From contig NZ_NIQU01000001.1 of NCBI RefSeq assembly GCF_002741105.1, forward strand, positions 992,001 to 1,056,000: a DNA stretch of 64,000 nt, written 5' to 3'. This document shows positions 23,577 through 34,555 of this stretch, piece after piece (position 1 is the stretch's first letter; each line of letters begins with the position of its first letter). The notes under the pieces were generated by a model. That model was not told where the DNA came from, made no database searches, and saw only the letters and a list, made by a program, of their open reading frames with translations. The DNA comes from Pseudomonas sediminis. Lineage in GTDB: Bacteria; Pseudomonadota; Gammaproteobacteria; Pseudomonadales; Pseudomonadaceae. The position numbers and the translations under genes are program-made.

Positions 23577-24095
23577 TTAACGGGGCGAGAGGGCTTCCAG
23601 GCGCAAGAGAATTTCCTGAACCACCATGCGTGGCGGACGCTCATCCGTCTCGATGATGATATCGGCGACCTCTCGGTATAGAGGATCACGCATGGCCATC
23701 AGATCTCTGAGCACCTGAGACGGATTGGCCGTGCGCAGTAACGGGCGATTGCGATCACGCGACGTGCGGTCGATCTGCTGTTCCACAGAAGTATGCAGGT
23801 AGACGACTCGCCCACCCGCATGCAGAGCCTGACGATTCTCCGGGCGCATGACTGCCCCACCGCCAGTGGCCAACACAAGACCGTCCTGCATCGAGAGCTC
23901 GGCGATCACCGCCCGCTCCCGCTCACGAAAGCCCTGCTCACCCTCGACATCGAATATCCAGGGTATGTCGGCACCGGTACGCTGCTCGATCTCCTTGTCG
24001 GAGTCCTTAAAAGACAAACGCAGTTCTTTAGCAAGCAAACGCCCGATGGTGCTCTTTCCAGCTCCCATCGGGCCAACGAGGATTACATTCCGCAC
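23577..24095 (-). CDS. aroK: Shikimate kinase
   Basis: Phosphorylates shikimate at the 3-hydroxyl using ATP. 172 residues, with P-loop GPMGAGKS near the N-terminus, the shikimate-binding [11 protein letters not shown] and the GGG motif in LATGGGAVM. It starts five bases after the pilQ stop, so it is in the same transcription unit as the type IV pilus assembly genes, the usual order in Pseudomonas. Confidence 0.96.
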   Translation of the reverse strand: MRNVILVGPMGAGKSTIGRLLAKELRLSFKDSDKEIEQRTGADIPWIFDVEGEQGFRERERAVIAELSMQDGLVLATGGGAVMRPENRQALHAGGRVVYLHTSVEQQIDRTSRDRNRPLLRTANPSQVLRDLMAMRDPLYREVADIIIETDERPPRMVVQEILLRLEALSPR

Positions 24096-24100
24096 TTAGG

Positions 24101-26218
24101 TCATCGGTTCACGGCAATGGCTTGGTTGTTCATGATGCGCGGAGTGATGAAAACCAGCAACTCGGCTTTGTTGTCCCGAATGATATCTCGACGGAACACA
24201 CGCCCCAAGAACGGTAGATCACCCAAAAATGGCACCTTCTCGACCGCACTCGTTTGGGTGTTGGAGAACACACCGCCAATCACGATGGTTTCACCATCGT
24301 TGACCAAAACCTTGGCGTTGACCTCGTTCTTGTTGAGCGGAGGGACTCCATTGACCAAATTCGCGAAATCAGGCGCATCTTTCGTGACCTTGACCTCCAT
24401 GATAATGCGATTATCCGGAGTAATTTGCGGAGTAACTTCCAGAGCCAGCGCTGCCTCTTTGAATGACGTAGTGGTAGCGCCACTCGAGCTGGCCTCCTGA
24501 TAAGGAACCTCCTGCCCTTTCAAGATCTTTGCCGTTTCCTTGTCAGAGGTAACAACTTTCGGCTGCGATACGATCTCGCCGTTGCCAGTTTTTTCCATAG
24601 CAGACAGCTGAAGATCAAGAACGATATTGCTCCCCAAATAACCTATAGCAATACCAGACGTGCTGTTCTGCACCCCCATGTCGACGAAGGGCAAGTTGGC
24701 AAGACCATCGTCCACCGTGGTATTACCAATCGTGTCGGTACCCAAAAATTTACGCTGTCCAGTGTCTTCATCGAAAATCTGCGCACCATCTTTGCCACTG
24801 ACATCCCATCGACCATTACGCACCGATCCCCCCCAGCGCACGCCAAGAGCCTTATCATAATCGACGTTGGCCTCAACGATACGCGCTTCGATCATGACCT
24901 GCCTGACCGGGATATCGAGCTGCGCAACGATACGGCGTAGCTCGTCTAGGCGTTCCTGGGTCTGATACGCGATGATACTGTTGGTACGATCATCAACAGT
25001 GATGGAGCCACGACTATCAGGAGTACCATCGGCACTTGTGACCGACTGAAAGAGCTTGGCCATATCGGTAGCTTTTGCATAGTTCACCTGAATCAGCTCA
25101 CGACGCAGCGGAGCGAGTTCGGCAATCTGCTTCTGCGACTCCAGCTCCTGGCGCTCACGAGCAGCGATTTCGTCCGCCGGGGCCACCAGCAGGACGTTAC
25201 CAATCTGACGCTTATCCAGACCCTTGGTCTTCAACACCAGATCAAGTGCCTGATCCCAAGGCACATTCTGCAGACGCAGGGTGATGTTGCCGGCGACAGT
25301 GTCACTCGCCACCAGATTCAGATCGGTAAAATCGGCGATCAACTGCAGAACGGAACGCACATCAATATCCTGGAAGTTAAGCGACAGCTTCTCCCCGGTG
25401 TAAGCGAAACGCTCCGCCTTACGGCGCTCGACATCGTCCTGACTGAGAGGCTTGACGCTCAAGGTCAGCTTGTTCTCGGTCTGATAGGCCAGGAAGTCAT
25501 ACAAACCGACCGGCTCGACCAGAATACTGGTTTTATCAGCACTACCCGTGGCGCTGACGAATTGCACGGGCGTTGCGAAATCTTTCACATCCAGGCGTAC
25601 ACGCAGGGACTCAGGCAGCTCAGTCTTGGCAAAATCCAGACGAATCTTCCCACCCTGTTCTTGGATATCAGGGCTTATCGAGGCATCGGAAAGGGTAATG
25701 ACAATATTACCCTCGCCCTGCTCACCACGCTGAAAGTCGATATTGCTGATTGCTTTCGCCTGCGCCCCGTAGGTTTTCTTGGGCGGAGCAGCCGTTACCG
25801 ACGCTGGCGCCGACGCAGAGGGTCGCGCTGCGGCTGCAGAGGCATCTCCAACCAAGACATACAGATCGTTACCCTCGACTCGCGTGCTGTATGGCGCCAG
25901 ATTGGTGAGGTTGACGATCAGACGGGTACGGTCCTTGGCTTCGACGATGGTGACGCTACGCGCATTGCCGACACCCAGCTCACGATTCTTGGAGCCGAGC
26001 TTGTTCGATACCCCCGGCAGGTCCAGAGCAATACGCGCAGGCTGCTCGATGGTATAGCCGCGAGGAGCCGTTACCGGCTCATCGAAGGACAGCTTCAGCT
26101 CAACCCGATCACCGGGCAAGCTGGCGACATTCAAATCCTGGAGATTGGCCGCCAATACCGCGGGCGACAGCAGCGCCGCCAACAGGGCGACGCTAAGACG
26201 CGAAAGAGAGCCGTTCAT
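24101..26218 (-). CDS. pilQ: Type IV pilus secretin
   Basis: Outer-membrane channel through which the type IV pilus passes, 705 residues from the chosen start. A signal peptide (MNGSLSRLSVALLAALL) is followed by AMIN domains that bind peptidoglycan, N0 and N1 domains, and the secretin core with IVSQPKVVTSDKETA. The frame stays open to ATG 26257, but the signal peptide and the P. aeruginosa protein begin at the Met at 26218. It is last in pilMNOPQ, 55 bases after pilP. Confidence 0.96.
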   Translation of the reverse strand: MNGSLSRLSVALLAALLSPAVLAANLQDLNVASLPGDRVELKLSFDEPVTAPRGYTIEQPARIALDLPGVSNKLGSKNRELGVGNARSVTIVEAKDRTRLIVNLTNLAPYSTRVEGNDLYVLVGDASAAAARPSASAPASVTAAPPKKTYGAQAKAISNIDFQRGEQGEGNIVITLSDASISPDIQEQGGKIRLDFAKTELPESLRVRLDVKDFATPVQFVSATGSADKTSILVEPVGLYDFLAYQTENKLTLSVKPLSQDDVERRKAERFAYTGEKLSLNFQDIDVRSVLQLIADFTDLNLVASDTVAGNITLRLQNVPWDQALDLVLKTKGLDKRQIGNVLLVAPADEIAARERQELESQKQIAELAPLRRELIQVNYAKATDMAKLFQSVTSADGTPDSRGSITVDDRTNSIIAYQTQERLDELRRIVAQLDIPVRQVMIEARIVEANVDYDKALGVRWGGSVRNGRWDVSGKDGAQIFDEDTGQRKFLGTDTIGNTTVDDGLANLPFVDMGVQNSTSGIAIGYLGSNIVLDLQLSAMEKTGNGEIVSQPKVVTSDKETAKILKGQEVPYQEASSSGATTTSFKEAALALEVTPQITPDNRIIMEVKVTKDAPDFANLVNGVPPLNKNEVNAKVLVNDGETIVIGGVFSNTQTSAVEKVPFLGDLPFLGRVFRRDIIRDNKAELLVFITPRIMNNQAIAVNR

Positions 26219-26273
26219 TTTCGTATCCCGTGTGGCAGACAGATTATTTATATTCATTTTTTACCCCGCCCCC

Positions 26274-26798
26274 TCAGGAGCGCTCCTTCAAGGAAAGGCT
26301 GCGTGGTCGCTCAAGCCAGCCACCTTCGCCATCTGGAACAATTTCCATAACATCGATCTTGGAGTCATCGATCACGAGAATCTTGCCGTGGTTACGCCCC
26401 AGATAGTCGCCAACTTTTACACGATGAACACCACCCGCGCCGTTAACCAGAGCGAATAACTGGCGATCATTCCTCAGCGTGCCAACCATCTCGAATGTTT
26501 CAATATTGAAACCCTCGAGGAATTGCTTGACACGACTTTCATCCGGCTTAATCTCCGGCGCCCCCTTCTGCCGAGTGACGACATCGATTTTAACCGGAGG
26601 CTGAAAGGGGCTACGCAAGGACGCAGCACGGTAGGTGAAGCTTTCATAGGGTTGAAACGTCGGCAGCGGCTCAATAGCGCCTTTAGGCTTTGCGCGTACT
26701 TCATCCATATAGGTGCGCAGGTCGGAAAAATCACTACCGACACCGCACCCGGCCAAGAAAACGAAACCTGTCACCAGAACCAAACGAGAGAAACTCAT
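26274..26798 (-). CDS. pilP: Type IV pilus inner-membrane lipoprotein PilP
   Basis: Lipoprotein of 174 residues with lipobox FLAGC (Cys18), a disordered linker and a small beta domain (about 95-170, DYLGRNHGKILVID). It links the PilNO inner-membrane heterodimer to the PilQ secretin. Its start overlaps pilO by four bases. Confidence 0.95.
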   Translation of the reverse strand: MSFSRLVLVTGFVFLAGCGVGSDFSDLRTYMDEVRAKPKGAIEPLPTFQPYESFTYRAASLRSPFQPPVKIDVVTRQKGAPEIKPDESRVKQFLEGFNIETFEMVGTLRNDRQLFALVNGAGGVHRVKVGDYLGRNHGKILVIDDSKIDVMEIVPDGEGGWLERPRSLSLKERS

Positions 26799-27418
26799 TG
26801 TTGAGCCCCCTTATCATTGTAGCGATAGGTCTTGGCCATGATCTGCATGTTCAGGCGGCTGGAGTTTTCAGTACTGGCGGGTGCCAACTGGAAGTCATGC
26901 AAGGTGACGATACGCGGCAGACTAGCGACACCGCTTACGAAAGTAGCAAGGTCGTGATAGCTACCGGTGACTTTGATCTGAATCGGCAGCTCGATATAGA
27001 ACTGCTGAGCCACTTCCGGCAACAGCTTGATCTCTTCGAATTCCAAGCCACTGCCCAAGCCGGTACGAGTGATATCCTCCAGCAACCCAGGAACCTCGGT
27101 GTCGCTTGGCAGTTGACGTAAAAGAGCGCCAAAGGAAACTTCCATTTCCTGCATCTGCTCTTTGTAAGCTTCCAGATTCGCAGCCTGAAATGCTTTGCTG
27201 GAGAACTGCTCCTTCAGCGTCACTTCTTCTCGCTGACGCTGCTCCAACATGCTTTGCATATCTTTGAGGTGGAAGTTGTAACCCAACACCAGAACGATAA
27301 TAAGCAGCAGTAGGCCAGCAATGAATTTAACCGCGCCAGGCCACGACCCAACATTGTTCAAATCAAGTTCATTGATATCAATGCTACGCAGGCTGTCCAG
27401 GGAATTCTTAATACTCAT
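26795..27418 (-). CDS. pilO: Type IV pilus alignment protein PilO
   Basis: Bitopic inner-membrane protein of 207 residues: short cytoplasmic tail, one helix near 30-50 (FIAGLLLLIIVLVLGYNF), a coiled coil and a ferredoxin-like periplasmic domain. It pairs with PilN and contacts PilP. Four-base overlaps on both sides show translational coupling. Confidence 0.95.
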   Translation of the reverse strand: MSIKNSLDSLRSIDINELDLNNVGSWPGAVKFIAGLLLLIIVLVLGYNFHLKDMQSMLEQRQREEVTLKEQFSSKAFQAANLEAYKEQMQEMEVSFGALLRQLPSDTEVPGLLEDITRTGLGSGLEFEEIKLLPEVAQQFYIELPIQIKVTGSYHDLATFVSGVASLPRIVTLHDFQLAPASTENSSRLNMQIMAKTYRYNDKGAQQ

Positions 27419-27986
27419 TTAGCCGCCTCCGCCTTTTCCTGATCAGGCTGTGTCTGCTGGACAGTCAGCTGAAACACATTCGCCTGATCCAAAGCCCCTG
27501 CTGTGACAGCTTTGACTTCGGTCAGATTGGGCGCGGCCAACCACTCCGAACCATCCAAGTTACGCATCAGATTCGAGACGCGATTATTCGACTCTGCCGC
27601 ACCAATGATGGCGATGCTCTTACCCGTCATTTTCACACTGGTAAAATACACACCGTCCGGAAGCGTTCTCACCAACTGGTCGAACACACGACCGATGATT
27701 GGTCGATTGCCCTGCAGGTCCTGGATGATCTTCATGCGCTCCAGCAATTGCTGGCGACGCGTTCTCAGCTCACTGATTTCCTTGATACGCGCATCGAGAA
27801 CTGCGATCTCCTTCTTTATGAAGTCATTTCGCGCATTCTGGTTACTGATCGCCGAACTGAGAAATTGATCACCCAGAAAGACCAAGCCAGCAGCCACAAC
27901 GAGGACACCGACCAGGCTTACCAAAAACCGCTGTTTGCGCTCCTCGCGCAGCTGTTCACGCCAGGGAAGTAAGTTAATCCGCGCCA

Positions 27987-27987
<1 letters not shown>
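27415..27987 (-). CDS. pilN: Type IV pilus alignment protein PilN
   Basis: Inner-membrane protein of 190 residues. The cytoplasmic N-terminus begins ARINLLPWREQLREER, carrying the INLLPWR motif that docks in PilM. A single helix (FLVSLVGVLVVAAGLVFLG), a coiled coil and a periplasmic domain follow. It shares one base with pilM and overlaps pilO by four. Confidence 0.96.
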
Positions 27988-29232
<1,245 letters not shown>

Positions 29233-31644
29233 TTGATACGCCTGCTGAAGTTCTTCTGGTGGTCTTGCGTTGCCGTTTTTTGTGGGCTGTTGCTCAGTTT
29301 CAGCGGCGCGTTTCTTTATCTTAGCCCGACCCTTCCGTCCGTCGAGTCGCTGCGCCAGGTCCAGCTGCAGATCCCCCTGCGCGTCTACAGCAGCGATGCC
29401 AAGCTGATCGCCGAGTTCGGCGAGATGCGCCGCTCGCCCATTCGCTTCGACGAGATCCCCAAGGAATTCATCAGCGCCCTGTTGGCCGCCGAAGACGATA
29501 ATTTCGCCAATCATTATGGCGTCGATGTGACCAGCCTGATGCGCGCTGCCACGCAATTATTGAAAAGCGGCCAGATTCAGAGCGGCGGCAGCACCATCAC
29601 CATGCAGGTGGCGAAGAATTTTTTCCTGACCAGCGAGCGCAGCTTCTCGCGCAAGGCCACCGAAATTCTCCTGGCGTTGCAAATCGAGCGCGAGCTGAGC
29701 AAGGACGAGATCCTCGAGCTTTACGTCAACAAGATCTACCTCGGCCACCGCGCATACGGCATCGAAGCTGCCGCACAGGTCTACTACGGCAAGTCGATCC
29801 GCGACCTCAACCTGGCACAGATGGCGATGATCGCCGGCCTGCCGAAAGCCCCCTCGCGCTACAACCCACTGGTCAACCCGACTCGCGCCAAGGAGCGCCG
29901 CGACTGGATTCTCGGCCGCCTGTATCGCCTGGGTCGCATCGACCAGGCTAGCTACGAGGAAGCGCTTGCCGAGGTGGTCGACGCACGCTATCACGTTCCT
30001 GCACCAGAACTCAGCGCACCTTATATAGCCGAGATGGCGCGTGCCGAAATGGTCGGCCGTTATGGCAGCGAGGCCTATACGGAAGGCTTCAACGTCACCA
30101 CCACCGTGCCCAGCCATCTGCAGGAAGTGGCCAACAGCGCACTACGTGATGGACTGATCGCCTATGATCAACGCCATGGCTACCGCGGCCCTGAAAGCCG
30201 CCTGCCAGGCATGACACGTGAAACCTGGCTCGCTGAACTGGGCAAGTTTCGCAGCATCGGCGGCCTGGAGCCGGCAGTGGTTACCCAGGTCGAGAAAAGC
30301 GGCATCCTGGTGCTGACCCGCAACGGCGAAGAACAGGCCGTGGCCTGGGACAGCATGAAGTGGGCGCGCCCCTTCCTCAATACCAACAGCCTTGGCCCAC
30401 GCCCGCAGCAGCCCGGCGATGTCGCTCAGGTGGGCGATATCGTGCGCGTGCAGCGCCAGGAAGATGGCAGCCTGCTTTTCGTCCAGGTCCCAGCGGCGCA
30501 GAGCGCACTGGTTTCCCTCGATCCATACAGCGGCGCCATTCAATCACTGGTCGGCGGATTCTCGTTCGACCAGAGCAACTACAACCGCGCCGTACAGGCC
30601 AAGCGCCAGCCAGGCTCGAGCTTCAAGCCCTTCATTTATAGTGCGGCACTGGATAGCGGTTACACCGCTGCGACGCTGGTCAACGATGCGCCAATTATTC
30701 TCTCTGACGACTACCTGTCGCAGAAATGGCGACCGAAGAACGATAACAACACCTTCCTCGGCCCGATTCGTATGCGCGAAGCGCTGTACAAGTCGCGCAA
30801 CCTGGTTTCCATCCGCCTGCTGCAGGACATGGGCATCGACCGCAGCCTGCGTTATATCGAGCGCTTCGGCTTCGCCCCGCAGGACCTGCCGCGCAACCTG
30901 TCGCTGGCCCTTGGCACTGCCAGCCTGACGCCGATGGAAATCGCCGAGGGCTGGGCCACCTTCGCCAATGGCGGCTACAAGATCGAGCCCTACCTGATCG
31001 AACGCATAGATGACCGCAACGGTAAACCGCTGTTCCGCGCCAACCCGGCGCGCGCCCCAGGCAGCGAGCCGACCGAGGAGAATGCCAACCTTACGGTTAA
31101 CGCGGCCGACGATCTGCCCCTGGAAGAACCCAAGGTAGCTGAGCAGATCATCGACGAGCGCACGGCCTACATCATGACCAGCATGCTGCAGGATGTAATC
31201 AAGCGCGGCACCGGTCGCCGCGCCCTTGCACTGGGTCGTAACGACCTGGCGGGCAAGACCGGTACCACCAACGAGTCCAAGGACAGCTGGTTCTCCGGCT
31301 ACAACGCCGACTACGTAACCACTGTCTGGGCCGGCTTCGATCAGCCGGAAAGTCTCGGCCGCCACGAGTATGGCGGCACCGTCGCACTACCCATCTGGAT
31401 GGGCTACATGGGCGCGGTACTCAAGGACCGCCCCAACCATCTACCCAAAGAACCCAAGGGCCTGCTGACGCTGCGCGTCGACCCGGTCAGTGGCCGCGCT
31501 GCCGCACCTGGTACGCCGGACGCCTACTTCGAGCTGTTCAAAAGCGAAGACTCGCCACCACCGATGAGTGAGTTCGAGCCCGGCATGGGCGCTCCTGGCA
31601 GCCCGCTACCGGCCGATGAAATGGCGCCGATCGATCTGTTCTGA
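29233..31644 (+). CDS. ponA: Penicillin-binding protein 1A
   Basis: Bifunctional peptidoglycan synthase of 803 residues anchored by one N-terminal helix. The glycosyltransferase domain (about 50-230) has catalytic Glu in SAEDDNFANHYGVD. An OB-like insert follows. The transpeptidase domain carries the active-site SSFKPF and the KTGTTN box. The start is TTG 29233: the first residues (IRLLKFFWW) align with the P. aeruginosa N-terminus and no nearby ATG fits. It is divergent from pilM, as in other pseudomonads, and ends before a strong bidirectional terminator. Confidence 0.96.
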   Translation: MIRLLKFFWWSCVAVFCGLLLSFSGAFLYLSPTLPSVESLRQVQLQIPLRVYSSDAKLIAEFGEMRRSPIRFDEIPKEFISALLAAEDDNFANHYGVDVTSLMRAATQLLKSGQIQSGGSTITMQVAKNFFLTSERSFSRKATEILLALQIERELSKDEILELYVNKIYLGHRAYGIEAAAQVYYGKSIRDLNLAQMAMIAGLPKAPSRYNPLVNPTRAKERRDWILGRLYRLGRIDQASYEEALAEVVDARYHVPAPELSAPYIAEMARAEMVGRYGSEAYTEGFNVTTTVPSHLQEVANSALRDGLIAYDQRHGYRGPESRLPGMTRETWLAELGKFRSIGGLEPAVVTQVEKSGILVLTRNGEEQAVAWDSMKWARPFLNTNSLGPRPQQPGDVAQVGDIVRVQRQEDGSLLFVQVPAAQSALVSLDPYSGAIQSLVGGFSFDQSNYNRAVQAKRQPGSSFKPFIYSAALDSGYTAATLVNDAPIILSDDYLSQKWRPKNDNNTFLGPIRMREALYKSRNLVSIRLLQDMGIDRSLRYIERFGFAPQDLPRNLSLALGTASLTPMEIAEGWATFANGGYKIEPYLIERIDDRNGKPLFRANPARAPGSEPTEENANLTVNAADDLPLEEPKVAEQIIDERTAYIMTSMLQDVIKRGTGRRALALGRNDLAGKTGTTNESKDSWFSGYNADYVTTVWAGFDQPESLGRHEYGGTVALPIWMGYMGAVLKDRPNHLPKEPKGLLTLRVDPVSGRAAAPGTPDAYFELFKSEDSPPPMSEFEPGMGAPGSPLPADEMAPIDLF

Positions 31645-31700
31645 TCGGCACTTCGCCCACACGAGCAAAAGCTCGTATCCGGGAGAAAGCGACAGACAAC

Positions 31701-31726
31701 AAAAAACCCGCCTAGGCGGGTTTTTT
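31701..31726. terminator. Bidirectional terminator ponA / malic enzyme
   Basis: AAAAAACCCGCC and GGCGGGTTTTTT form a perfect 12-base stem, giving a U-run in either direction between convergent genes. Confidence 0.95.
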
Positions 31727-31745
31727 GTTTGTGCATTCAGCCGGC

Positions 31746-33014
31746 TTAGCCGTTGAACACATCATCCACCGAGGTCAGCGGATAGTGCTTCGGGTACGCC
31801 AGGGTCGCTACGCCGGACTCAATGGCAGCCCTGGCCACGGCATCGCAAACCACAGTGATCAGACGCTGATCCATCGGCTTCGGAATGATGTACTCACGCC
31901 CGAACGACAGCTCGATACCGCCGTAGGCGTCACAGACATCCTGCGGCACCGGCAGCTTGGCCAGGTCACGCAGCGCCAGCGCTGCAGCGATCTTCATCTC
32001 TTCGTTGATACGGGTGGCACGAACGTCCAGAGCACCACGAAAGATGAAGGGGAAGCCCAGCACGTTGTTGACCTGGTTCGGGTAGTCGGAACGACCGGTA
32101 GCCATGATTACGTCGCTGCGGGTCTCATGCGCCAGTTCCGGCTTGATTTCCGGGTCCGGGTTGGAGCAAGCGAAGACGATCGGATTGGCCGCCATGCGCT
32201 TGAGGTCTTCCGGGCTCAGCAGGTTGGCACCGGACAGGCCGACGAACACGTCAGCACCGTCGAGCGCATCGGACAGCGTGCGCTTGTCGGTCTCGGTGGC
32301 GAACACGGCCTTGTATTGGTTGAGGTCGTCGCGACCGGCATGGATCACACCCTTGCGGTCGATCATGAAGATGTTCTCGACCTTGGCACCCATGCTCACC
32401 AGCAGCTTCATGCAGGAGATAGCAGCAGCGCCGGCACCCAGGCAGACGATCTTCGCTTCTTCGAGCGTTTTGCCAGCGATCTCCAGGGCGTTGAGCATAC
32501 CGGCAGCGGTCACGATAGCGGTGCCGTGCTGGTCATCGTGGAAGACCGGGATGTCGCACTGTTCGATCAGCGCGCGCTCGATCTCGAAACACTCGGGGGC
32601 CTTGATATCTTCCAAGTTGATGCCGCCGAAGGTGATGGAAATGCGTTTTACGGTGTCGATGAAGGCCTGCGGGCTTTCCGAATCGACTTCGATATCGAAC
32701 ACGTCGATGCCGGCGAAACGCTTGAACAGTACACCTTTACCTTCCATCACCGGCTTGGAAGCCAGTGGGCCGAGGTTACCCAGACCGAGGATGGCGGTAC
32801 CGTCGGAAATCACGGCTACCAGGTTGCCTTTACCGGTGTAACGGTAGGCCAGCTCGGCATCACGCGCGATTTCGCGAACCGGCTCGGCGACACCCGGGCT
32901 GTAGGCCAGCGACAGGTCGCGGGCGGTAGCAGTGGCTTTGGTCAACTCGACACTCAGCTTACCGGGGCGGGGCTGGGCGTGATATTCGAGAGCGGCAGTT
33001 TTTAGATCTGACAT
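31746..33014 (-). CDS. Malic enzyme, short form
   Basis: Oxidative decarboxylation of malate to pyruvate and carbon dioxide with NAD(P). 422 residues, starting MSDLKTAALEYH at ATG 33014. The frame runs open to 33140, but those extra residues overlap the neighbouring gene and have no protein character. The catalytic Tyr region SLAYSPGVAEP, the metal-binding FHDDQHGTA and the nucleotide-binding CLGAGAAAISCMK are present. It corresponds to the N-terminal part of MaeB without the phosphotransacetylase-like extension. NAD or NADP preference is not decidable by eye. Confidence 0.93.
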   Translation of the reverse strand: MSDLKTAALEYHAQPRPGKLSVELTKATATARDLSLAYSPGVAEPVREIARDAELAYRYTGKGNLVAVISDGTAILGLGNLGPLASKPVMEGKGVLFKRFAGIDVFDIEVDSESPQAFIDTVKRISITFGGINLEDIKAPECFEIERALIEQCDIPVFHDDQHGTAIVTAAGMLNALEIAGKTLEEAKIVCLGAGAAAISCMKLLVSMGAKVENIFMIDRKGVIHAGRDDLNQYKAVFATETDKRTLSDALDGADVFVGLSGANLLSPEDLKRMAANPIVFACSNPDPEIKPELAHETRSDVIMATGRSDYPNQVNNVLGFPFIFRGALDVRATRINEEMKIAAALALRDLAKLPVPQDVCDAYGGIELSFGREYIIPKPMDQRLITVVCDAVARAAIESGVATLAYPKHYPLTSVDDVFNG

Positions 33015-33118
33015 AGTGGCATTTCCGCTTTTGTTGGCTGTTGAACGGGCAGGCGGCCGAGGATACGCAAGTTGTATACACCTGCACAAGACCGTTCGGT
33101 CGCGATTGAAGCGCCGCA

Positions 33119-34555
33119 CTAGCGCAGCGTTTTCAGCCACTCGCCAGAGCGCGGCTCACCGCTTGGATAGAGCCCATTGAGCAAACGCAACTGGGCCTCG
33201 CCGTCAGTTGGTAGCGGCGAGTCCTTGGCCAGAGTGGACAGGCTCTGCCCCGCTTTGGCCCGTACCAAGCGCAAGCGCACCGGCTCGGCCAGCTTGCGTT
33301 CGGCCGCCTTCAGCGGTCGGTAACTGCGGATGACCTCGAGGAAACGCTGGTCCTCGGTTTCCAGCGAAGCGCGCCCCTTCACCGCCCCCACGAAGAGGTA
33401 AGCACTCTCGCCGCGATAGATCACCGCCACGCGACGCGCCGACTGCCCCTGCAACACCGCCGTATAGCCTTGCAGCGCCCCCAGACGCAGCTCCTCACCC
33501 GCGACCAGACGCTGATTGCCAACGCGCCGGCGCAGATACTCGGCGGGCGAAAGCTGCTTGTCCGCTGCCTCCAGCGTCATGGCGATAAAGGCTTGCTCAT
33601 CCTGGGTATGGCCGATAAGTACATCGGGACGATTGACCAGTTGCCAGCCCTGCGGATAGGTCAGAGTGAAATCCAGTTCGCCGTGATAGAAATGGCGTCC
33701 GCGGCGAATGCCACTGGCCGCCGAATCGCCGAACACCAGGCCGTCGAGCATCTGCAGAAACTTGTCACGCCCCACTTCCTGGTTGCCACCCACCAGCGCA
33801 CTCGCCGGGCCGATCACCTCTTGCAAACGACGGTCATTATCCGGGTGCGTGTCGAACAAACCGTGGTAACCACCCGCCGCTGGCGCCTCTCCACGCTTGG
33901 CCGCCTGCTCGCGGGCGAAATCCTCCTGCCCCTTGAGCACCTTGACCACTTCGATCATCGCCTGCGGATCGTAGCCACCACGCGCCAGATATTGCGCGCC
34001 GAGGCCATCGGCCTCCAACTCCATGTCGCGGCCGTAGCCGCGCACGAAAGCATTGCCCATGACGCTGGTCAGATCGCCCAGCGCGCCGACACCGGTACCG
34101 ATGGCGGCGGCCTGGCCGAGCAAGCCCCAGGCCGTGGACTGACTCTGCTGGCGCACGCTATGACGCGCCGTCACGTGGCCGACCTCGTGCCCCAGCACGG
34201 CGGCCAGCTCTGCCTCGGAGTTGAGGTAGGCGAGCAGGCCACGATGGATATAGATGTAGCCACCCGGCAACGCGAAGGCATTGACGTCCGGACTGTCCAC
34301 CAGAGTGAAAACGTAGTTGAGCTGATTGCGATGACTGCTGCGCGCTACCCGCTCGCCAACGCGCTGGATATAGGCCTGCAACTTGGCGTCCTGATAGCGC
34401 GGGTATTGCTTGAGGATTTCCTGGTTATAACGCGCACCGAGCTCCAACTCCTGGCGTTCGCTCATCATCACGAAATCGTTGCGACCCGTTGCAGGATTGA
34501 CCGCACAGCCCGCCAACCAGCCGCAGATAAGACACAGCGTCAATGCACGAATCAT
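33119..34555 (-). CDS. M48-family zinc metalloprotease lipoprotein (BepA/LoiP-like)
   Basis: Periplasmic-side lipoprotein protease of 478 residues. The lipobox is LAGC (Cys17). The M48 catalytic motif HEVGH is at 123-127 in LAAVLGHEVGHVTARH, and the third zinc ligand lies in MELEADGLGAQYL. The C-terminal 230 residues are not recognisably TPR and differ from E. coli BepA. Outer-membrane protein quality control is a reasonable guess. Its ATG overlaps the stop of the nuclease gene (ATGA), so the two are co-translated. Confidence 0.88.
   Translation of the reverse strand: MIRALTLCLICGWLAGCAVNPATGRNDFVMMSERQELELGARYNQEILKQYPRYQDAKLQAYIQRVGERVARSSHRNQLNYVFTLVDSPDVNAFALPGGYIYIHRGLLAYLNSEAELAAVLGHEVGHVTARHSVRQQSQSTAWGLLGQAAAIGTGVGALGDLTSVMGNAFVRGYGRDMELEADGLGAQYLARGGYDPQAMIEVVKVLKGQEDFAREQAAKRGEAPAAGGYHGLFDTHPDNDRRLQEVIGPASALVGGNQEVGRDKFLQMLDGLVFGDSAASGIRRGRHFYHGELDFTLTYPQGWQLVNRPDVLIGHTQDEQAFIAMTLEAADKQLSPAEYLRRRVGNQRLVAGEELRLGALQGYTAVLQGQSARRVAVIYRGESAYLFVGAVKGRASLETEDQRFLEVIRSYRPLKAAERKLAEPVRLRLVRAKAGQSLSTLAKDSPLPTDGEAQLRLLNGLYPSGEPRSGEWLKTLR

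Noticed and set aside
26219..26257. Thirteen-residue N-terminal extension of PilQ
   Set aside because: It would put a polar stretch before the signal peptide; the start at 26218 matches the known pseudomonad protein.
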